Positions 28,847 through 38,555 of a stretch of 64,000 bases of DNA are shown here, in pieces. The position numbers and the translations under genes are program-made. Position 1 is the first letter of the stretch. The number at the start of each line of letters is the position of its first letter. Origin of the DNA: Pseudomonas sp. MAG733B (lineage in GTDB: Bacteria; Pseudomonadota; Gammaproteobacteria; Pseudomonadales; Pseudomonadaceae); NCBI RefSeq assembly GCF_036884845.1, contig NZ_CP145732.1:248001-312000 (forward strand), written 5' to 3'. The notes under the pieces were generated by a model that was not told the origin of the DNA, searched no databases, and was given only the letters and a program-made list of their open reading frames with translations.

Positions 28847-29929
28847 TTAGATCAAGGTTTTGCCATGGCGTACGAAGGTCGGTTTGACCACTCGGACCGG
28901 GTACCACTTGCCACGGATTTCCACTTCTGCGCGGTCGGCAGTTGCCATCGGCACGCGCGCCAGTGCAATCGACTTGCTAAGCGTAGGAGAGAAACTACCA
29001 CTGGTGATCTCCCCTTCGCCAACATCGGCGATGCGGACCACCTGATGAGCGCGTAAAACACCGCGCTCCTCAAGGACCAGACCGACCAGTTTGTGCTGTA
29101 CGCCACCGCTGCGTTCGGCTTCCAGCGCCTTGCGTCCGATGAACTGCCGGGTTGCCGGCTCCCAGGCGATGGTCCAGGCCATGTTGGAGGCCAGCGGTGA
29201 AACGTCTTGCTGGATGTCCTGACCGTAAAGGTTCATGCCGGCTTCGACGCGCAAGGTGTCCCGCGCGCCAAGGCCGATTGGGGAGATCCCGGCACCCACT
29301 AGATCGTTGAAGAAGCCGGGAGCCTGATCGGCCGGCAAGATGATTTCCAGCCCGTCTTCGCCGGTGTAACCGGTGCGTGCAATGAACCAGTCACCGTCAG
29401 GCTGGCCTTCAAAAGGTTTAAGCAGCTGAATCAGGTTGCCGCGAGACTGGTTGACCAGCTCGGCAATCTTGTGTCGGGCGTGGGGGCCCTGGATAGCCAG
29501 CATCGCCAACTCTGAACGTTCGCTGAGCTGCACGTCGAAACCGTCGAGATGGGCTTGCATCCAGGCCATGTCCTGGTCGCGGGTGGACGCGTTGACCACC
29601 AGGCGATAGCCCTCATCGAGTCGGTAGACGATCATGTCATCGACGATGCCGCCCTGCTCGTTGAGCATGGTGCTGTACAACGCACGGCCGGGGCTGTGCA
29701 GGCGTTCGACATCATTGGCCAGCAAATGCTGGAGCCAGGCCTTGGCCTGGGAGCCGCCGACGTCGATCACGGTCATGTGGGATACATCGAAAACACCGCA
29801 ATCGCGGCGCACCTGGTGGTGTTCCTCGACCTGCGATCCGTAATGCAGAGGCATATCCCAACCGCCAAAATCGACCATCTTCGCGCCGAGGGCGAGATGA
29901 AGGTCATACAGAGGCGTACGCTGTCCCAT
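28847..29929 (-). CDS. gcvT: Aminomethyltransferase, T protein of glycine cleavage
   Basis: The 360-residue tetrahydrofolate-dependent enzyme releases ammonia from the aminomethyl-lipoyl arm and makes 5,10-methylene-THF. It shows the opening [26 protein letters not shown], the CGVFDVSHM motif with the catalytic Asp region near 45-50, [12 protein letters not shown] near 205 and the C-terminal barrel with a [13 protein letters not shown] ending. An AAGGAGAAACCC ribosome site precedes the ATG. It leads the operon. I looked for a glycine riboswitch in the 156-base gap upstream and could not recognise one. Confidence 0.96.
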   Translation of the reverse strand: MGQRTPLYDLHLALGAKMVDFGGWDMPLHYGSQVEEHHQVRRDCGVFDVSHMTVIDVGGSQAKAWLQHLLANDVERLHSPGRALYSTMLNEQGGIVDDMIVYRLDEGYRLVVNASTRDQDMAWMQAHLDGFDVQLSERSELAMLAIQGPHARHKIAELVNQSRGNLIQLLKPFEGQPDGDWFIARTGYTGEDGLEIILPADQAPGFFNDLVGAGISPIGLGARDTLRVEAGMNLYGQDIQQDVSPLASNMAWTIAWEPATRQFIGRKALEAERSGGVQHKLVGLVLEERGVLRAHQVVRIADVGEGEITSGSFSPTLSKSIALARVPMATADRAEVEIRGKWYPVRVVKPTFVRHGKTLI

Positions 29930-30085
29930 GGGTTTCTCCTTCCGGGCGTGGCGAAGGTGCGGGCGAGTGCTTTATCGGGTGAAAGCGTTGAAACAAAAGG
30001 CTTTCAGCCGATTACTACTACCTTGTCTGTCAGACGGACCGCACCGAATGCCGCGCATTGTAGCCGCAAGGTGTAGGACTGACAC

Positions 30086-31702
30086 CTAGCTGTTTCGATG
30101 CGCCGAACGTCGTATCAATCCGATGACTGGTAGCAGCCCAACCAAAACCAGGGTCAGCGCCGGCAAAGACGCCCTCGCCCACTCGCCTTCGCTGGTCATT
30201 TCGAAGATCCGCACGGCCAGCGTGTCCCAGCCAAACGGGCGCATCAGCAGGGTCGCGGGCATTTCCTTGAGCACATCGACGAACACCAGCAATGCCGCGC
30301 TCAACGATCCGGGCAGCAACAACGGCAGATACACTTTGAAAAACAGTCGCGGCCCACTGACACCCAAGCTACGTGCCGCTTCGGGCAAAGATGGCCGTAT
30401 ACGCGCCAGACTGCTTTCCAGTGGCCCATAGGCCACGGCGATGAAGCGCACCAGATAGGCCAACAACAACGCCGCCAGACTGCCGAGCAGCAGCGGCTTG
30501 CCGGCACCACCGAGCCAACCGGACAGCGGAATCACCAGTTCGCGGTCCAGATAACTGAACGCCAGCATGATCGACACCGCCAGCACCGAACCGGGCAAGG
30601 CGTAGCCAAGATTGGCCAGGCCGACACCGGCATTGATTCCCTGAGTCGGCGCCAAACGTCGGGCAAATGCGAGGATCAGGGCGACGCTGACGGTGATCAA
30701 CGCCGCCATCGCGCCCAAGTACAAGGTGTGGACGATCAGGCCGGTGTAGCGCTCATCCAGATCCAGGCGCCCACGCTGCCAGAACCACACCACCAGTTGC
30801 AGCATCGGAATGACGAAGGCGCAGGCGAACACCAACCCGCACCATGCTGTGGCCAGAAGCGCTTTGAAGCCATGCAGGTGATACAACGCCTTGACCCGTG
30901 GCCGTTCGTTGCTTGCCCGGTTGGCGCCGCGGGCACGACACTCGCCGTACAGCACGACCATCACCACCAGCAGCAACAGGCTGGCCAGTTGTGCCGCGGT
31001 GGAGAGGCTGAAGAACCCGTACCAGGTCTTGTAGATCGCGGTGGTGAACGTGTCGAAGTTGAACACCGACACTGCGCCGAAATCCGCCAGGGTTTCCATC
31101 AACGCCAACGCCACGCCGGCGCCGATGGCGGGACGCGCCATCGGCATGGCCACCCGCCAGAACGCCTGCCATGGCGATTGCCCAAGCACCCGCGCGGCCT
31201 CCATCAGGCCTTTGCCCTGAGCCAGAAACGCCGTGCGCGCCAACAGATAAACGTAGGGATAGAACACCAGCACCAGAACCAGAATCACCCCGCCCGTGGA
31301 GCGCACCCGCGGCAAACGCAGCCCGGTGCCGAACCACTCGCGCAGCAGGGTTTGCACGGGACCTGCGAAATCCAGCAAACCGACAAAGACGAATGCCAAC
31401 ACGTAGGCCGGAATAGCGAAAGGCAGCATCAGCGCCCAGTCCAGCCAACGCCGTCCGGGGAATTCGCAGAGGCTGGTGAGCCAGGCCAGGCTGACACCAA
31501 GGACCGTCACGCCGAGGCCAACGCCGAGTACCAGTGTCAGGGTGTTGCCCAGCAGTCGCGGCATCTGCGTGTCCCAAAGGTGGGACCAGATCTGTTGATC
31601 GATGGTTTGCCAGGACAACAGCAAGACACTCAGGGGCAGCAGGACCAGCGCAGCGATGGCGAAGACCAGGGGATACCAGCGGCGTTGGGCGGGGTGGGCC
31701 AA
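30086..31702 (-). CDS. Ferric iron ABC transporter permease (FbpB-like, fused double domain)
   Basis: The 538-residue inner-membrane protein carries two BPD_transp_1 halves in one chain, about residues 50-260 and 335-535, giving about twelve membrane segments. EAA loops are visible as MEAARVLGQSPWQAFWRVAMP near 183 and LPEAARSLGVSGPRLFFKVYLP near 460. This is the form of SfuB/HitB/FbpB iron(III) permeases. The binding protein gene lies 138 bases upstream on the same strand with a repeat element between. No ATPase gene is adjacent, so an ATP-binding subunit must come from elsewhere. Confidence 0.87.
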   Translation of the reverse strand: MAHPAQRRWYPLVFAIAALVLLPLSVLLLSWQTIDQQIWSHLWDTQMPRLLGNTLTLVLGVGLGVTVLGVSLAWLTSLCEFPGRRWLDWALMLPFAIPAYVLAFVFVGLLDFAGPVQTLLREWFGTGLRLPRVRSTGGVILVLVLVFYPYVYLLARTAFLAQGKGLMEAARVLGQSPWQAFWRVAMPMARPAIGAGVALALMETLADFGAVSVFNFDTFTTAIYKTWYGFFSLSTAAQLASLLLLVVMVVLYGECRARGANRASNERPRVKALYHLHGFKALLATAWCGLVFACAFVIPMLQLVVWFWQRGRLDLDERYTGLIVHTLYLGAMAALITVSVALILAFARRLAPTQGINAGVGLANLGYALPGSVLAVSIMLAFSYLDRELVIPLSGWLGGAGKPLLLGSLAALLLAYLVRFIAVAYGPLESSLARIRPSLPEAARSLGVSGPRLFFKVYLPLLLPGSLSAALLVFVDVLKEMPATLLMRPFGWDTLAVRIFEMTSEGEWARASLPALTLVLVGLLPVIGLIRRSAHRNS

Positions 31703-31743
31703 GGAAAAGCTCTCGCGAAATCTTGAAGTGTAGAGAAACGCAA

Positions 31744-31822
31744 AAAAGATCGCAGCCTCCGGCAGCTCCTACATTGGCTTGGTGATCACCCTGTAGGCGC
31801 TGCCGAAGGCTGCGATCTTTTA
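31744..31822. repeat. AAAGATCGCAGCC-type inverted repeat pair
   Basis: Inverted copies of AAAGATCGCAGCCT-CGGCAGC flank a spacer in the gap between the iron-binding protein gene and the permease gene. A stem here could reduce read-through into the permease. Confidence 0.85.
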
Positions 31823-31840
31823 CTCTTTAACGCTGCCGAC

Positions 31841-32845
31841 TCAGTTCCAGCCAGCACGGTCCATCATGCGAATCGCTTCAGCCTGACGTTTGCCTGCGAC
31901 TTCCACCGGCAAGGTATCGGCAATGAATTTGCCCCACGCTGCGACTTCAGCGGATGGCTGGACGGCCGGGTTGGCCGGGAATTCCTGGTTCACATCAGCA
32001 AAGATTTTCTGCGCTTCAGGCGTGGTCATCCATTCCACCAAGGCCTTGGCGGCTTCCGGGTGCGGTGCATGCTTGGTCAGGCCAATGCCCGACAGATTGA
32101 CGTGCACGCCGCGATCCGCCTGGTTCGGCCAGAACAGCTTCACCGGCAGATCCGGTTTCTGCTTGTGCAGGCGACCGTAGTAGTAGGTGTTGACGATACC
32201 GACGTCGCACTGACCGGCACTGATGGCTTCCAGTACCGCAACGTCGTCGGAGAACACGTCAGTGGACAGGTTGTTGACCCAACCCTTGAGGATCTTCTCG
32301 GTTTTCTCGGCGCCGTGCACTTCGATCATGGTGGCGGTCAGCGACTGGTTGTAGACCTTCTTCGCCGTGCGCAGGCACAGGCGACCTTCCCAGTTCTTGT
32401 CGGCCAGCGCTTCGTAAGTGGTCAGTTCGCCCGGTTTCACCCGATCGGTGGAATAGGCGATGGTCCGTGCCCGCAGGCTCAGGCCGGTCCAGGCATGGGA
32501 CGCCGCGCGATATTGCAGCGGGATGTTGGCATCGATGGTTTTCGAGGTGAAGGGCTGGAGGATGCCCATCTGCTCGGCTTGCCAGAGGTTACCGGCATCG
32601 ACGGTCAGCAGCAGGTCGGCGGTAGCGTTCTCGCCCTCGGCCTTGATGCGCTGCATCAGTGGCGCTTCCTTGTCGGTGATGAACTTCACCTTCACGCCAG
32701 TTTTCGCGGTGTAGGCATCGAAGACTGGCTTGATCAGCTCGTCGATACGCGAGGAGTAGACCACCACCTCGTCGGCGGCCTGGGCGGCGGTGCTGCCGAT
32801 CAAGGTCAGGGCCAGTGCGGTCAGTAGACGCTTCGGTGCCAACAT
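31841..32845 (-). CDS. Periplasmic ferric iron-binding protein (FbpA-like)
   Basis: The 334-residue solute-binding protein has a signal peptide of about 23 residues (ending AQA before [12 protein letters not shown]). The fold is that of FbpA/HitA transferrin-like iron(III) carriers. The iron-ligand tyrosine pair is visible in [10 protein letters not shown] near residue 220, and [24 protein letters not shown] is the family opening. It supplies iron to the permease encoded downstream. The same pair sits next to gcvT in P. aeruginosa, from memory. Ligand identity is inferred from the tyrosines and family. Confidence 0.88.
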   Translation of the reverse strand: MLAPKRLLTALALTLIGSTAAQAADEVVVYSSRIDELIKPVFDAYTAKTGVKVKFITDKEAPLMQRIKAEGENATADLLLTVDAGNLWQAEQMGILQPFTSKTIDANIPLQYRAASHAWTGLSLRARTIAYSTDRVKPGELTTYEALADKNWEGRLCLRTAKKVYNQSLTATMIEVHGAEKTEKILKGWVNNLSTDVFSDDVAVLEAISAGQCDVGIVNTYYYGRLHKQKPDLPVKLFWPNQADRGVHVNLSGIGLTKHAPHPEAAKALVEWMTTPEAQKIFADVNQEFPANPAVQPSAEVAAWGKFIADTLPVEVAGKRQAEAIRMMDRAGWN

Positions 32846-32974
32846 GGGAGCGGTCTCTCGATTGAAAAAGTGAGGCCAAATGATAAGGACTCACATTTGC
32901 CTTCTCAATCGAACAGTTTGCGGAGGAGTTACCAGATGTTGCACAGGCAGAAATAGATGGTGCATGTGCCGACG

Positions 32975-33044
32975 CCTTCGCGAGCAAGCCCGCTCCCACA
33001 TTTGAAATGCATTCCTATGTGGGAGCGGGCTTGCTCGCGAAGGA
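32975..33044. repeat. TGTGGGAGCGGGC-type REP inverted pair
   Basis: Inverted copies of TGTGGGAGCGGGC plus TTGCTCGCGAAGG flank about 20 bases between the ubiI 3' end and the iron-binding protein gene's promoter. Confidence 0.87.
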
Positions 33045-33063
33045 GTTGTGCCCAGCAGCTATT

Positions 33064-34287
33064 TCAAGCCTTGGCGAGGTCGGGCAAATCCCCGATCAAC
33101 CCCAACGCCTCACGCACAAACAACGCCTTGGCCTCGGGCATCTGGTCGACCATCTTCAACCCGGCATTTCGCAACCAGCGCACTGGCAACGGATCAGCCT
33201 GGAACAACCGCTCAAAACCTTCCATCGCCGCCATCAGCGCCAGGTTGTGCGGCATGCGGCGACGCTCGTAACGGCTAAGCACCTTCACATCCGCAAGACG
33301 CTCGCCTCGGGCGGCGGCTTGCAACAACACTTCGGCGAGCACGGCGGCATCGAGGAAGCCGAGGTTCACGCCCTGCCCGGCCAACGGGTGAATGGTGTGC
33401 GCCGCGTCACCGATCAGCGCGAGGCCTTCAGCCACGTAACGTTTGGCATGACGCTGGCGCAGCGGCACGCACAGACGCGGGTCGGCGCTCAGCACGCTGC
33501 CGAGTCGACCTTCAAAGGCGCGTTCCAGTTCGCGGCAGAAGGCATCGTCATCCAGCGCCATCAGGCGTTCGGCTTCGCTTGGCGTGGTCGACCAGACGAT
33601 CGAACACCAGTCCTGCTGACCATCACGTTCCAGAGGCAAAAACGCTAACGGGCCGGTGTCGGTAAAGCGCTGCCAGGCTGTCGATTGATGATTTTTTGAG
33701 CTGCGCACACTGGTGACGATCGCGTGATGCAGGTAATCCCATTCGCGCGTCGCGACACCGGTCAGGCGTCGCACCGCCGAGTTGGCGCCATCCGCCGCGA
33801 TCACCAACGGCGCACGCAGGGTGCGGCCATCGGCGAGGGTCAGCAGCCAGTCGTCGCCGGAGCGACGCATCTGCTCCAGCCGCGCGTTGGCCAGCATCCC
33901 CAGGTCACAGTCGTGCAAACGGTCAAGCAACGCGTCCTGAACCACGCGGTTCTCGACGATATGGCCCAGCACCTCGGCATGCACGCTGGCAGCCGAAAAG
34001 TGGATCTGTCCGGTGCCGCTGCCATCCCAGACCTGCATCTCGCCGTAAGGGCTGCTGCGTCGGTTGGCGATACCGTCCCAGACGCCGAGGCGTTCGAGAA
34101 TTCGCTGACTGGCGATGGACAGCGCGCTCACCCGCGGTTCGAACGGGGCTTGGGCATCAAACGGTTTGACGCTCATCGGGCTGCCGTCCAGCAGCAGGAC
34201 TTCCAGCCCGCTGTCCTGCAACGCCAGCGCCAGGGCACTGCCGACCATTCCGGCTCCGACAATCAGCAGATCTGCGCGCATTTCCAT
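33064..34287 (-). CDS. ubiI: FAD-dependent ubiquinone biosynthesis hydroxylase, UbiI/VisC type
   Basis: The 407-residue flavoprotein hydroxylates a polyprenyl phenol ring in ubiquinone synthesis, most likely the C5 position as UbiI. It has the N-terminal dinucleotide fold DLLIVGAGMVGSALALAL at 6-23, the middle DG motif region RAPLVIAADGANSAVRRLTG near 155-172, and the ribityl-binding ALIGDAAHTIHPLAGQGVNLGFLDAAVLAEVL near 290-320, which is the UbiH/UbiF/UbiI signature. It is the last gene of ygfB-pepP-ubiH-DUF4442-ubiI and starts three bases after the DUF4442 stop codon. Distinguishing UbiI from UbiF by sequence alone is less sure than the family call. Confidence 0.88.
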   Translation of the reverse strand: MEMRADLLIVGAGMVGSALALALQDSGLEVLLLDGSPMSVKPFDAQAPFEPRVSALSIASQRILERLGVWDGIANRRSSPYGEMQVWDGSGTGQIHFSAASVHAEVLGHIVENRVVQDALLDRLHDCDLGMLANARLEQMRRSGDDWLLTLADGRTLRAPLVIAADGANSAVRRLTGVATREWDYLHHAIVTSVRSSKNHQSTAWQRFTDTGPLAFLPLERDGQQDWCSIVWSTTPSEAERLMALDDDAFCRELERAFEGRLGSVLSADPRLCVPLRQRHAKRYVAEGLALIGDAAHTIHPLAGQGVNLGFLDAAVLAEVLLQAAARGERLADVKVLSRYERRRMPHNLALMAAMEGFERLFQADPLPVRWLRNAGLKMVDQMPEAKALFVREALGLIGDLPDLAKA

Positions 34288-34290
34288 GCT

Positions 34291-34776
34291 TTAAGCCTGT
34301 CTCGCTTGCGGCTTGAGCCGCACGTAAAGGGTTTTTCCGACACGCGCCACGAGGTTGCCGGCACCGTCATGAATATCGACCTGCAATTGCGGCAGGTATT
34401 TTTCGCCGTTGGCCGTCTGCCGCCGGATCTCGTCGAGCAAGGTGTCGTCGATGTTGAAACGGGCAAACACCGGGCCTTTGCCCGGCGCGATGAAATCGAT
34501 GTCGGCGGCCTTGTCCCAGACGATGTAGTTGCGCCCCAGGTTCTCCATCAGCATCAGCATGAAGAACGGGTCGACCATTGAATACAGGCTGCCGCCAAAC
34601 TGGGTGCCGACGTGGTTACGGTTGTACCAGCCAAGGCCCATGGACACCTGTATGTCCCGGAAATCGTCACTGATGTGCCGTACCCGAACCCCGGCGCCGA
34701 GGTACGGCGGGTAGAGGCTCATGAACGTGCGCATCAAACGCGCTTTACCGAATTTGCGAATCAGACACTTAAGCAT
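34291..34776 (-). CDS. DUF4442 hotdog-fold thioesterase-like protein in the ubi operon
   Basis: The 161-residue protein looks like a single hotdog domain (DUF4442/PaaI-like). HVGTQFGGSLYSMVDPFFMLMLMENLG near 58-85 carries the long central helix of that fold, with HVGTQFGGS in place of the usual substrate loop, and the last strands follow in FIAPGKGPVFARFNIDD. The ATG at 34776 overlaps the last bases of ubiH, so translation is coupled. Hotdog enzymes cleave acyl-CoA or acyl-ACP thioesters. No link to ubiquinone is established here; it may merely ride in the operon. The open frame extends further upstream but that part is ubiH in another frame. Confidence 0.78.
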   Translation of the reverse strand: MLKCLIRKFGKARLMRTFMSLYPPYLGAGVRVRHISDDFRDIQVSMGLGWYNRNHVGTQFGGSLYSMVDPFFMLMLMENLGRNYIVWDKAADIDFIAPGKGPVFARFNIDDTLLDEIRRQTANGEKYLPQLQVDIHDGAGNLVARVGKTLYVRLKPQARQA

Positions 34777-35956
34777 CCGGGCGAGTACCCAAACCCATCG
34801 CCTGCCGGGCGAACCAGCGTTTGGCCGGTGGCAACAGATCGAGGCCAAGCAGGCCGAGATTGCGGCCCAGCGAAACCAATGGCTGCGTGCTGCCGAACAG
34901 ACGCGTGACCTGATCGGAGAAGCTGACGGTGAGGTTCTGATCCAGACGCTGGCGCTCGCGATAGGCCTGCAAGGTCGCGAAATCGCCCAATGGCTGCTCG
35001 CTGGCGAGCAACGCATCGGCCAGCGCCTGGGTATCGCGCAGCGACAGGTTGAAGCCTTGGCCGGCAATCGGATGCAGGCTGTGGGCAGCATTGCCAAGTA
35101 TCGCCAAATGCGATCGCACCTGCTCTTCGGCTTCCACCAGCGACAGCGGGTACAGATGCCGCACGCCAACCTGCTTCAGCGTGCCGAGGCGATACCCGAA
35201 AACGCCCTGCAATTCGTTGAGAAAACTGCGCTCATCAAGGGCAGCCAAGCGTTGCGCGTCCATCCCCAGGCGAGTCCAGACCAGCGCGCAGCGGTTGTCC
35301 GGCAACGGCAGCAACGCCATCGGGCCATCGTCGGTGAACCGCTCGAACGCCATGCCGTTGTGGGCTTCGCTCGGGGTGATGTTGGCGATCAGGGCGCTCT
35401 GGTTGTACGGGCGTTTTCTGATGCCGATCCCCAGTTGCTCGCGCAAACCGGACCGGCCGCCATCCGCCAGAACCGCGAGGTCGCATTCCAGTGTGGTTTC
35501 GTCATTGAGGGTCAGGCGATAGCCGTCGGTGAGCGGCTCCATGCGCGTGACTTCCGCCGGGCAACGCCAACTGATCACGTCCTTGTCCAGGCCTTGCCAC
35601 AGGCATTGACCGAGCCAGGCGTTTTCCACCACGTAGCCCAGCGCCGGAACGCCCTCTTCCATCGCCGACAATCGCGCCGTGGAAAAACGCCCGCGGTCGG
35701 AAACGTGAATCTGCTTGATCGGTTCGGCGCGACGGGAGATTTCCTGCCAGACGCCCAGGCGCTGATAAATCTGCCGGGCGCCAAACGACAATGCGGTGGA
35801 ACGCGCGTCGTAGCTCGGTTGGTAGGTGTCACCCGGAGCGAAGGGCTCGATCAGCACGATCTTCCAGCCACGGGACTTGGCCCCGGCCTGCAACGCCAGC
35901 GCCAGACTGGCACCGACCAGCCCGCCTCCGATAATCGCCAGATTGACTCGACTCAT
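34769..35956 (-). CDS. ubiH: 2-octaprenyl-6-methoxyphenol hydroxylase
   Basis: The 395-residue FAD monooxygenase hydroxylates the ring at C1 in ubiquinone synthesis. The FAD-binding LAIIGGGLVGASLALALQAG is at 6-25, CDLAVLADGGRSGLREQLG near 155-173, and AILGNAAHSLHPIAGQGFNLSLRDTQALADAL near 285-315. Its start overlaps the pepP stop by four bases and its end overlaps the DUF4442 gene by eight, so it sits in a tightly packed operon, in the pepP-ubiH order found across gammaproteobacteria. Confidence 0.93.
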   Translation of the reverse strand: MSRVNLAIIGGGLVGASLALALQAGAKSRGWKIVLIEPFAPGDTYQPSYDARSTALSFGARQIYQRLGVWQEISRRAEPIKQIHVSDRGRFSTARLSAMEEGVPALGYVVENAWLGQCLWQGLDKDVISWRCPAEVTRMEPLTDGYRLTLNDETTLECDLAVLADGGRSGLREQLGIGIRKRPYNQSALIANITPSEAHNGMAFERFTDDGPMALLPLPDNRCALVWTRLGMDAQRLAALDERSFLNELQGVFGYRLGTLKQVGVRHLYPLSLVEAEEQVRSHLAILGNAAHSLHPIAGQGFNLSLRDTQALADALLASEQPLGDFATLQAYRERQRLDQNLTVSFSDQVTRLFGSTQPLVSLGRNLGLLGLDLLPPAKRWFARQAMGLGTRPDA

Positions 35957-37287
35957 GCCGCTTGTGTCCGTGCTTGCGCCATCAAGGCCTCGATTTCGGC
36001 GACCGTTTTCGGCACGCCTTTGGTAAGGATTTCACAGCCGGTCTTGGTAACCACCACGTCGTCCTCGATGCGCACGCCAATGCCGCGCCATTTCTTCGCC
36101 ACGTTGCGGTTGTCCGGGGCAATGTAGATCCCCGGCTCCACGGTCAACGCCATGCCGACTTCCAGCACGCGCCATTCACCGCCGACCTTGTATTCACCGA
36201 CGTCATGCACGTCCATGCCGAGCCAGTGCCCGGCGCGGTGCATGTAAAACGCCTTGTAGGCTTCGCTGGCGATCAATTCATCGACGTCGCCTTGCAACAA
36301 ACCCAATTCGACCAGGCCTTTGGTAATCACCCGAACCGTGGCTTCGTGAGCCTGATTCCAGTGTTTATCCGGTGCGATCTCGGCGAACGCAGCTTCCTGC
36401 GCCGCCAGCACCAGTTCGTAGATTGCCTTCTGCTCCGCTGAGTACTTGCCGTTGACCGGCCAGGTGCGAGTGATGTCGCTGGCGTAGCAGTCGATCTCGC
36501 AACCGGCGTCGATCAGCACCAGATCGCCGTCCTTGAGCACCGCGTCATTCTGCTGGTAATGCAGGATGCAGCTGTTACGCCCCGCCGCGACGATCGAACC
36601 GTAGGCCGGCATCTTCGCCCCGCCCTTGCGGAATTCGTAGTCGAGTTCGGCTTCCAGGCTGAACTCATGCAACCCGGCACGGCTGGCCTGCATGGCGCGT
36701 ACGTGCGCCTGAGCGGAAATCCGCGCGGCTTCGCGCATCACCTTCACTTCTGCCGCCGATTTATACAGGCGCATGTCGTGAAGCAAATGATCCAGGGCAA
36801 CGAATTCGTTCGGTGGCTGAGCGCCGAGGTTGGCCTTGGAGCGGATCACGTTGATCCACTCCATCAAGTGGCGGTCGAATTCCGGGTTGCTGCCCATGGC
36901 CGAATACACCCGGTCGCGACCTTCGATCAGGCCCGGCAGGATGTCGTCGATGTCGGTGATCGGGAAGGCATCGTCGGCACCGAAGTCGCGGATCGCGCCT
37001 TCCTGCCCGGCGCGCAGGCCGTCCCACAACTCACGTTCGGCATTGCGCTCACGGCAGAACAGAATGTATTCGCCATGCAGACGCCCCGGCATCAGTACCA
37101 GAACGGCCTGAGGCTCGGGGAAACCGCTGAGGTATTGAAAGTCACTGTCCTGACGGTAGACGTGCTCGACATCGCGGTTGCGGATAGCCACCGCGGCGGC
37201 GGGCAGGATCGCGATGCTGTTGGGTTCCATCTGCGCCATCAACGCCTTGCGGCGACGGCTGTATTCCGATTTCGGGATATGGATCAT
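35953..37287 (-). CDS. pepP: Xaa-Pro aminopeptidase P
   Basis: The 444-residue M24B metallopeptidase removes N-terminal residues before proline. The two-metal site is made up of DLVLIDAGCEIDCYASDITRTWP (two Asp, near 260-282), GHWLGMDVHDVG (His, near 360), LTVEPGIYI (Glu, near 386) and GIGVRIEDDVVVT (Glu, near 408). The N-terminal domain (1-170) is the usual creatinase-like fold. It follows ygfB by 27 bases and overlaps ubiH by four bases. Confidence 0.96.
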   Translation of the reverse strand: MIHIPKSEYSRRRKALMAQMEPNSIAILPAAAVAIRNRDVEHVYRQDSDFQYLSGFPEPQAVLVLMPGRLHGEYILFCRERNAERELWDGLRAGQEGAIRDFGADDAFPITDIDDILPGLIEGRDRVYSAMGSNPEFDRHLMEWINVIRSKANLGAQPPNEFVALDHLLHDMRLYKSAAEVKVMREAARISAQAHVRAMQASRAGLHEFSLEAELDYEFRKGGAKMPAYGSIVAAGRNSCILHYQQNDAVLKDGDLVLIDAGCEIDCYASDITRTWPVNGKYSAEQKAIYELVLAAQEAAFAEIAPDKHWNQAHEATVRVITKGLVELGLLQGDVDELIASEAYKAFYMHRAGHWLGMDVHDVGEYKVGGEWRVLEVGMALTVEPGIYIAPDNRNVAKKWRGIGVRIEDDVVVTKTGCEILTKGVPKTVAEIEALMAQARTQAA

Positions 37288-37314
37288 GGGCAGATGGTTT
37301 TCCCTTTCTTGCGA

Positions 37315-37872
37315 TTAATGCAAAGACGGTTTGGCAGCGGCCGGCACGTCTTTTTTGGTCTCGGAGAACAGCAGCAGCGGCGCGACGCGCAGGTATTCCA
37401 TGACTTCCATATAGTCGCTTTCGCCGTCTTCGGATTCTTCCAGGGCGTCTTGCACTTGGGAAATGGCCGCCAGATCCTGAAGCACTTCGGTAGCCTCGGT
37501 GCTCAGCATGCTGCTGTCACGGCAGTTAAGGCCAAATCCGCTGAGGAAACCCTGGCACCACTGGCCCAGTGCGATGGCACGATCAGCCAGTGGCGCGTCG
37601 TCGGTTGGAAGCAGCAGAACGACGGTCACGTCGTCGCCGGTCAGCTCGCCTTTGACCATCTCTTGCAGGCCGATCAAGGCGTTGCGAACGTTGTCCTGCG
37701 GCTCGCTCTCAAGCAACTCGGCGGCGTCGATCAACCAGCCTTCGGCATCGAAACCGGCGCCGGCGCAGCTGCGGCCGAGCAACAGGCCATGCAGTTCGGC
37801 AGGCGAGACGTTGTGACCGCTGGAGGTCAGCAGGGTGGCGAAGGCTTGGTACGGGGAATTCTGAATGGTCAT
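37315..37872 (-). CDS. ygfB: UPF0149 (YgfB/YecA) family protein
   Basis: The 185-residue acidic, mostly helical protein starts [33 protein letters not shown], the YgfB signature, and carries the [32 protein letters not shown] segment near 105-135. The E. coli and P. aeruginosa homologues are cytoplasmic; in P. aeruginosa YgfB has been linked to beta-lactam resistance through the AmpC/AmpDh3 route (from memory). It opens the operon that continues into pepP, and faces the zapB-like gene across a 128-base promoter gap. Confidence 0.9.
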   Translation of the reverse strand: MTIQNSPYQAFATLLTSSGHNVSPAELHGLLLGRSCAGAGFDAEGWLIDAAELLESEPQDNVRNALIGLQEMVKGELTGDDVTVVLLLPTDDAPLADRAIALGQWCQGFLSGFGLNCRDSSMLSTEATEVLQDLAAISQVQDALEESEDGESDYMEVMEYLRVAPLLLFSETKKDVPAAAKPSLH

Positions 37873-38000
37873 GGGCAGCTAGGCGCCAGACGGCGCTATG
37901 TCTAGAATGAAGGCCTTGTATCCTACATCGACAGACTCGCCAAGACTATTAAAGGCTGTCCGCCAGCTATAACCCATCAGACACGAACTCAGTGGACACA

Positions 38001-38210
38001 ATGGAAGACACCGACCTGCAAGCGCTGATGGCCAGACTCGAGCTGCTGATTACCCGAGTCGAGCAACTAAAGAGCCAAAACGGACTCTTACTAGCTCAGG
38101 AAAAGACCTGGCGCGAGGAACGCGCTCACCTCATTGAAAAAAACGAAATCGCCCGGCGTAAGGTCGAATCGATGATTTCGCGCCTCAAGGCCCTGGAGCA
38201 AGACTCATGA
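38001..38210 (+). CDS. Short coiled-coil protein, ZapB-like (TIGR02449 type)
   Basis: The 69-residue protein is nearly all coiled coil: LQALMARLELLITRVEQLKSQNGLLL and REERAHLIEKNEIARRKVESMISRLKALEQ have a clear heptad of Leu/Ile. Its TGA stop overlaps the zapA ATG (ATGA). Proteins of this sort sit upstream of zapA in pseudomonads and may bridge ZapA-FtsZ, as ZapB does in E. coli, but this is inference. The ATG at 38001 is preferred to a GTG at 37992. Confidence 0.83.
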   Translation: MEDTDLQALMARLELLITRVEQLKSQNGLLLAQEKTWREERAHLIEKNEIARRKVESMISRLKALEQDS

Positions 38211-38524
38211 GTTCAAGCAATAGCGTCACCGTGCAGATCCTCGACAAAGAGTATTCGATCATCTGCCCCCAGGAAGAACGCAGCAACCTGGTGAGCGCCG
38301 CCCGTTACCTGGACGGAAAAATGCGCGAGATCCGCAGCAGCGGCAAAGTCATCGGCGCCGATCGCATTGCCGTGATGGCCGCGCTGAACATCACCCACGA
38401 CCTGCTGCACAAGGAAGAACGCCCGGATATCCAGGCCAGCGGCTCGACCCGCGAGCAGGTGCGCGACCTACTCGATCGCGTCGATCTGGTCCTCGCTACC
38501 GATCCGGACGTCACCAAAGGCTGA
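38207..38524 (+). CDS. zapA: Cell division protein ZapA
   Basis: The 105-residue protein binds and bundles FtsZ at the division ring. It begins with SVTVQILDKEYSIICPQEERSNLVSAARYLDGKMREIR, the ZapA globular head, and ends in a coiled-coil tail through VDLVLATDPDVTKG. It is translationally coupled to the coiled-coil gene upstream. The 6S RNA gene follows about 30 bases later, an arrangement conserved in gammaproteobacteria. Confidence 0.94.
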   Translation: MSSSNSVTVQILDKEYSIICPQEERSNLVSAARYLDGKMREIRSSGKVIGADRIAVMAALNITHDLLHKEERPDIQASGSTREQVRDLLDRVDLVLATDPDVTKG

Positions 38525-38543
38525 TTCGCCTCACCGCTTGGGG

Positions 38544-38549
38544 TATACT
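38544..38549 (+). promoter_or_regulatory. -10 box of the 6S RNA gene
   Basis: TATACT lies seven bases before the likely 6S RNA 5' end. A good -35 box is not evident, and the upstream part lies in the zapA 3' end. Confidence 0.6.
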
Positions 38550-38555
38550 CCGATC

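Noticed and set aside
29930..30085. Possible glycine riboswitch before gcvT
   Set aside because: I could not find the paired aptamer cores or a following expression platform; only a strong ribosome site is present.
33007..33648. Plus-strand frame of 213 codons opposite ubiI starting in a REP
   Set aside because: It begins inside a REP element and runs antisense to a gene with clear FAD motifs.
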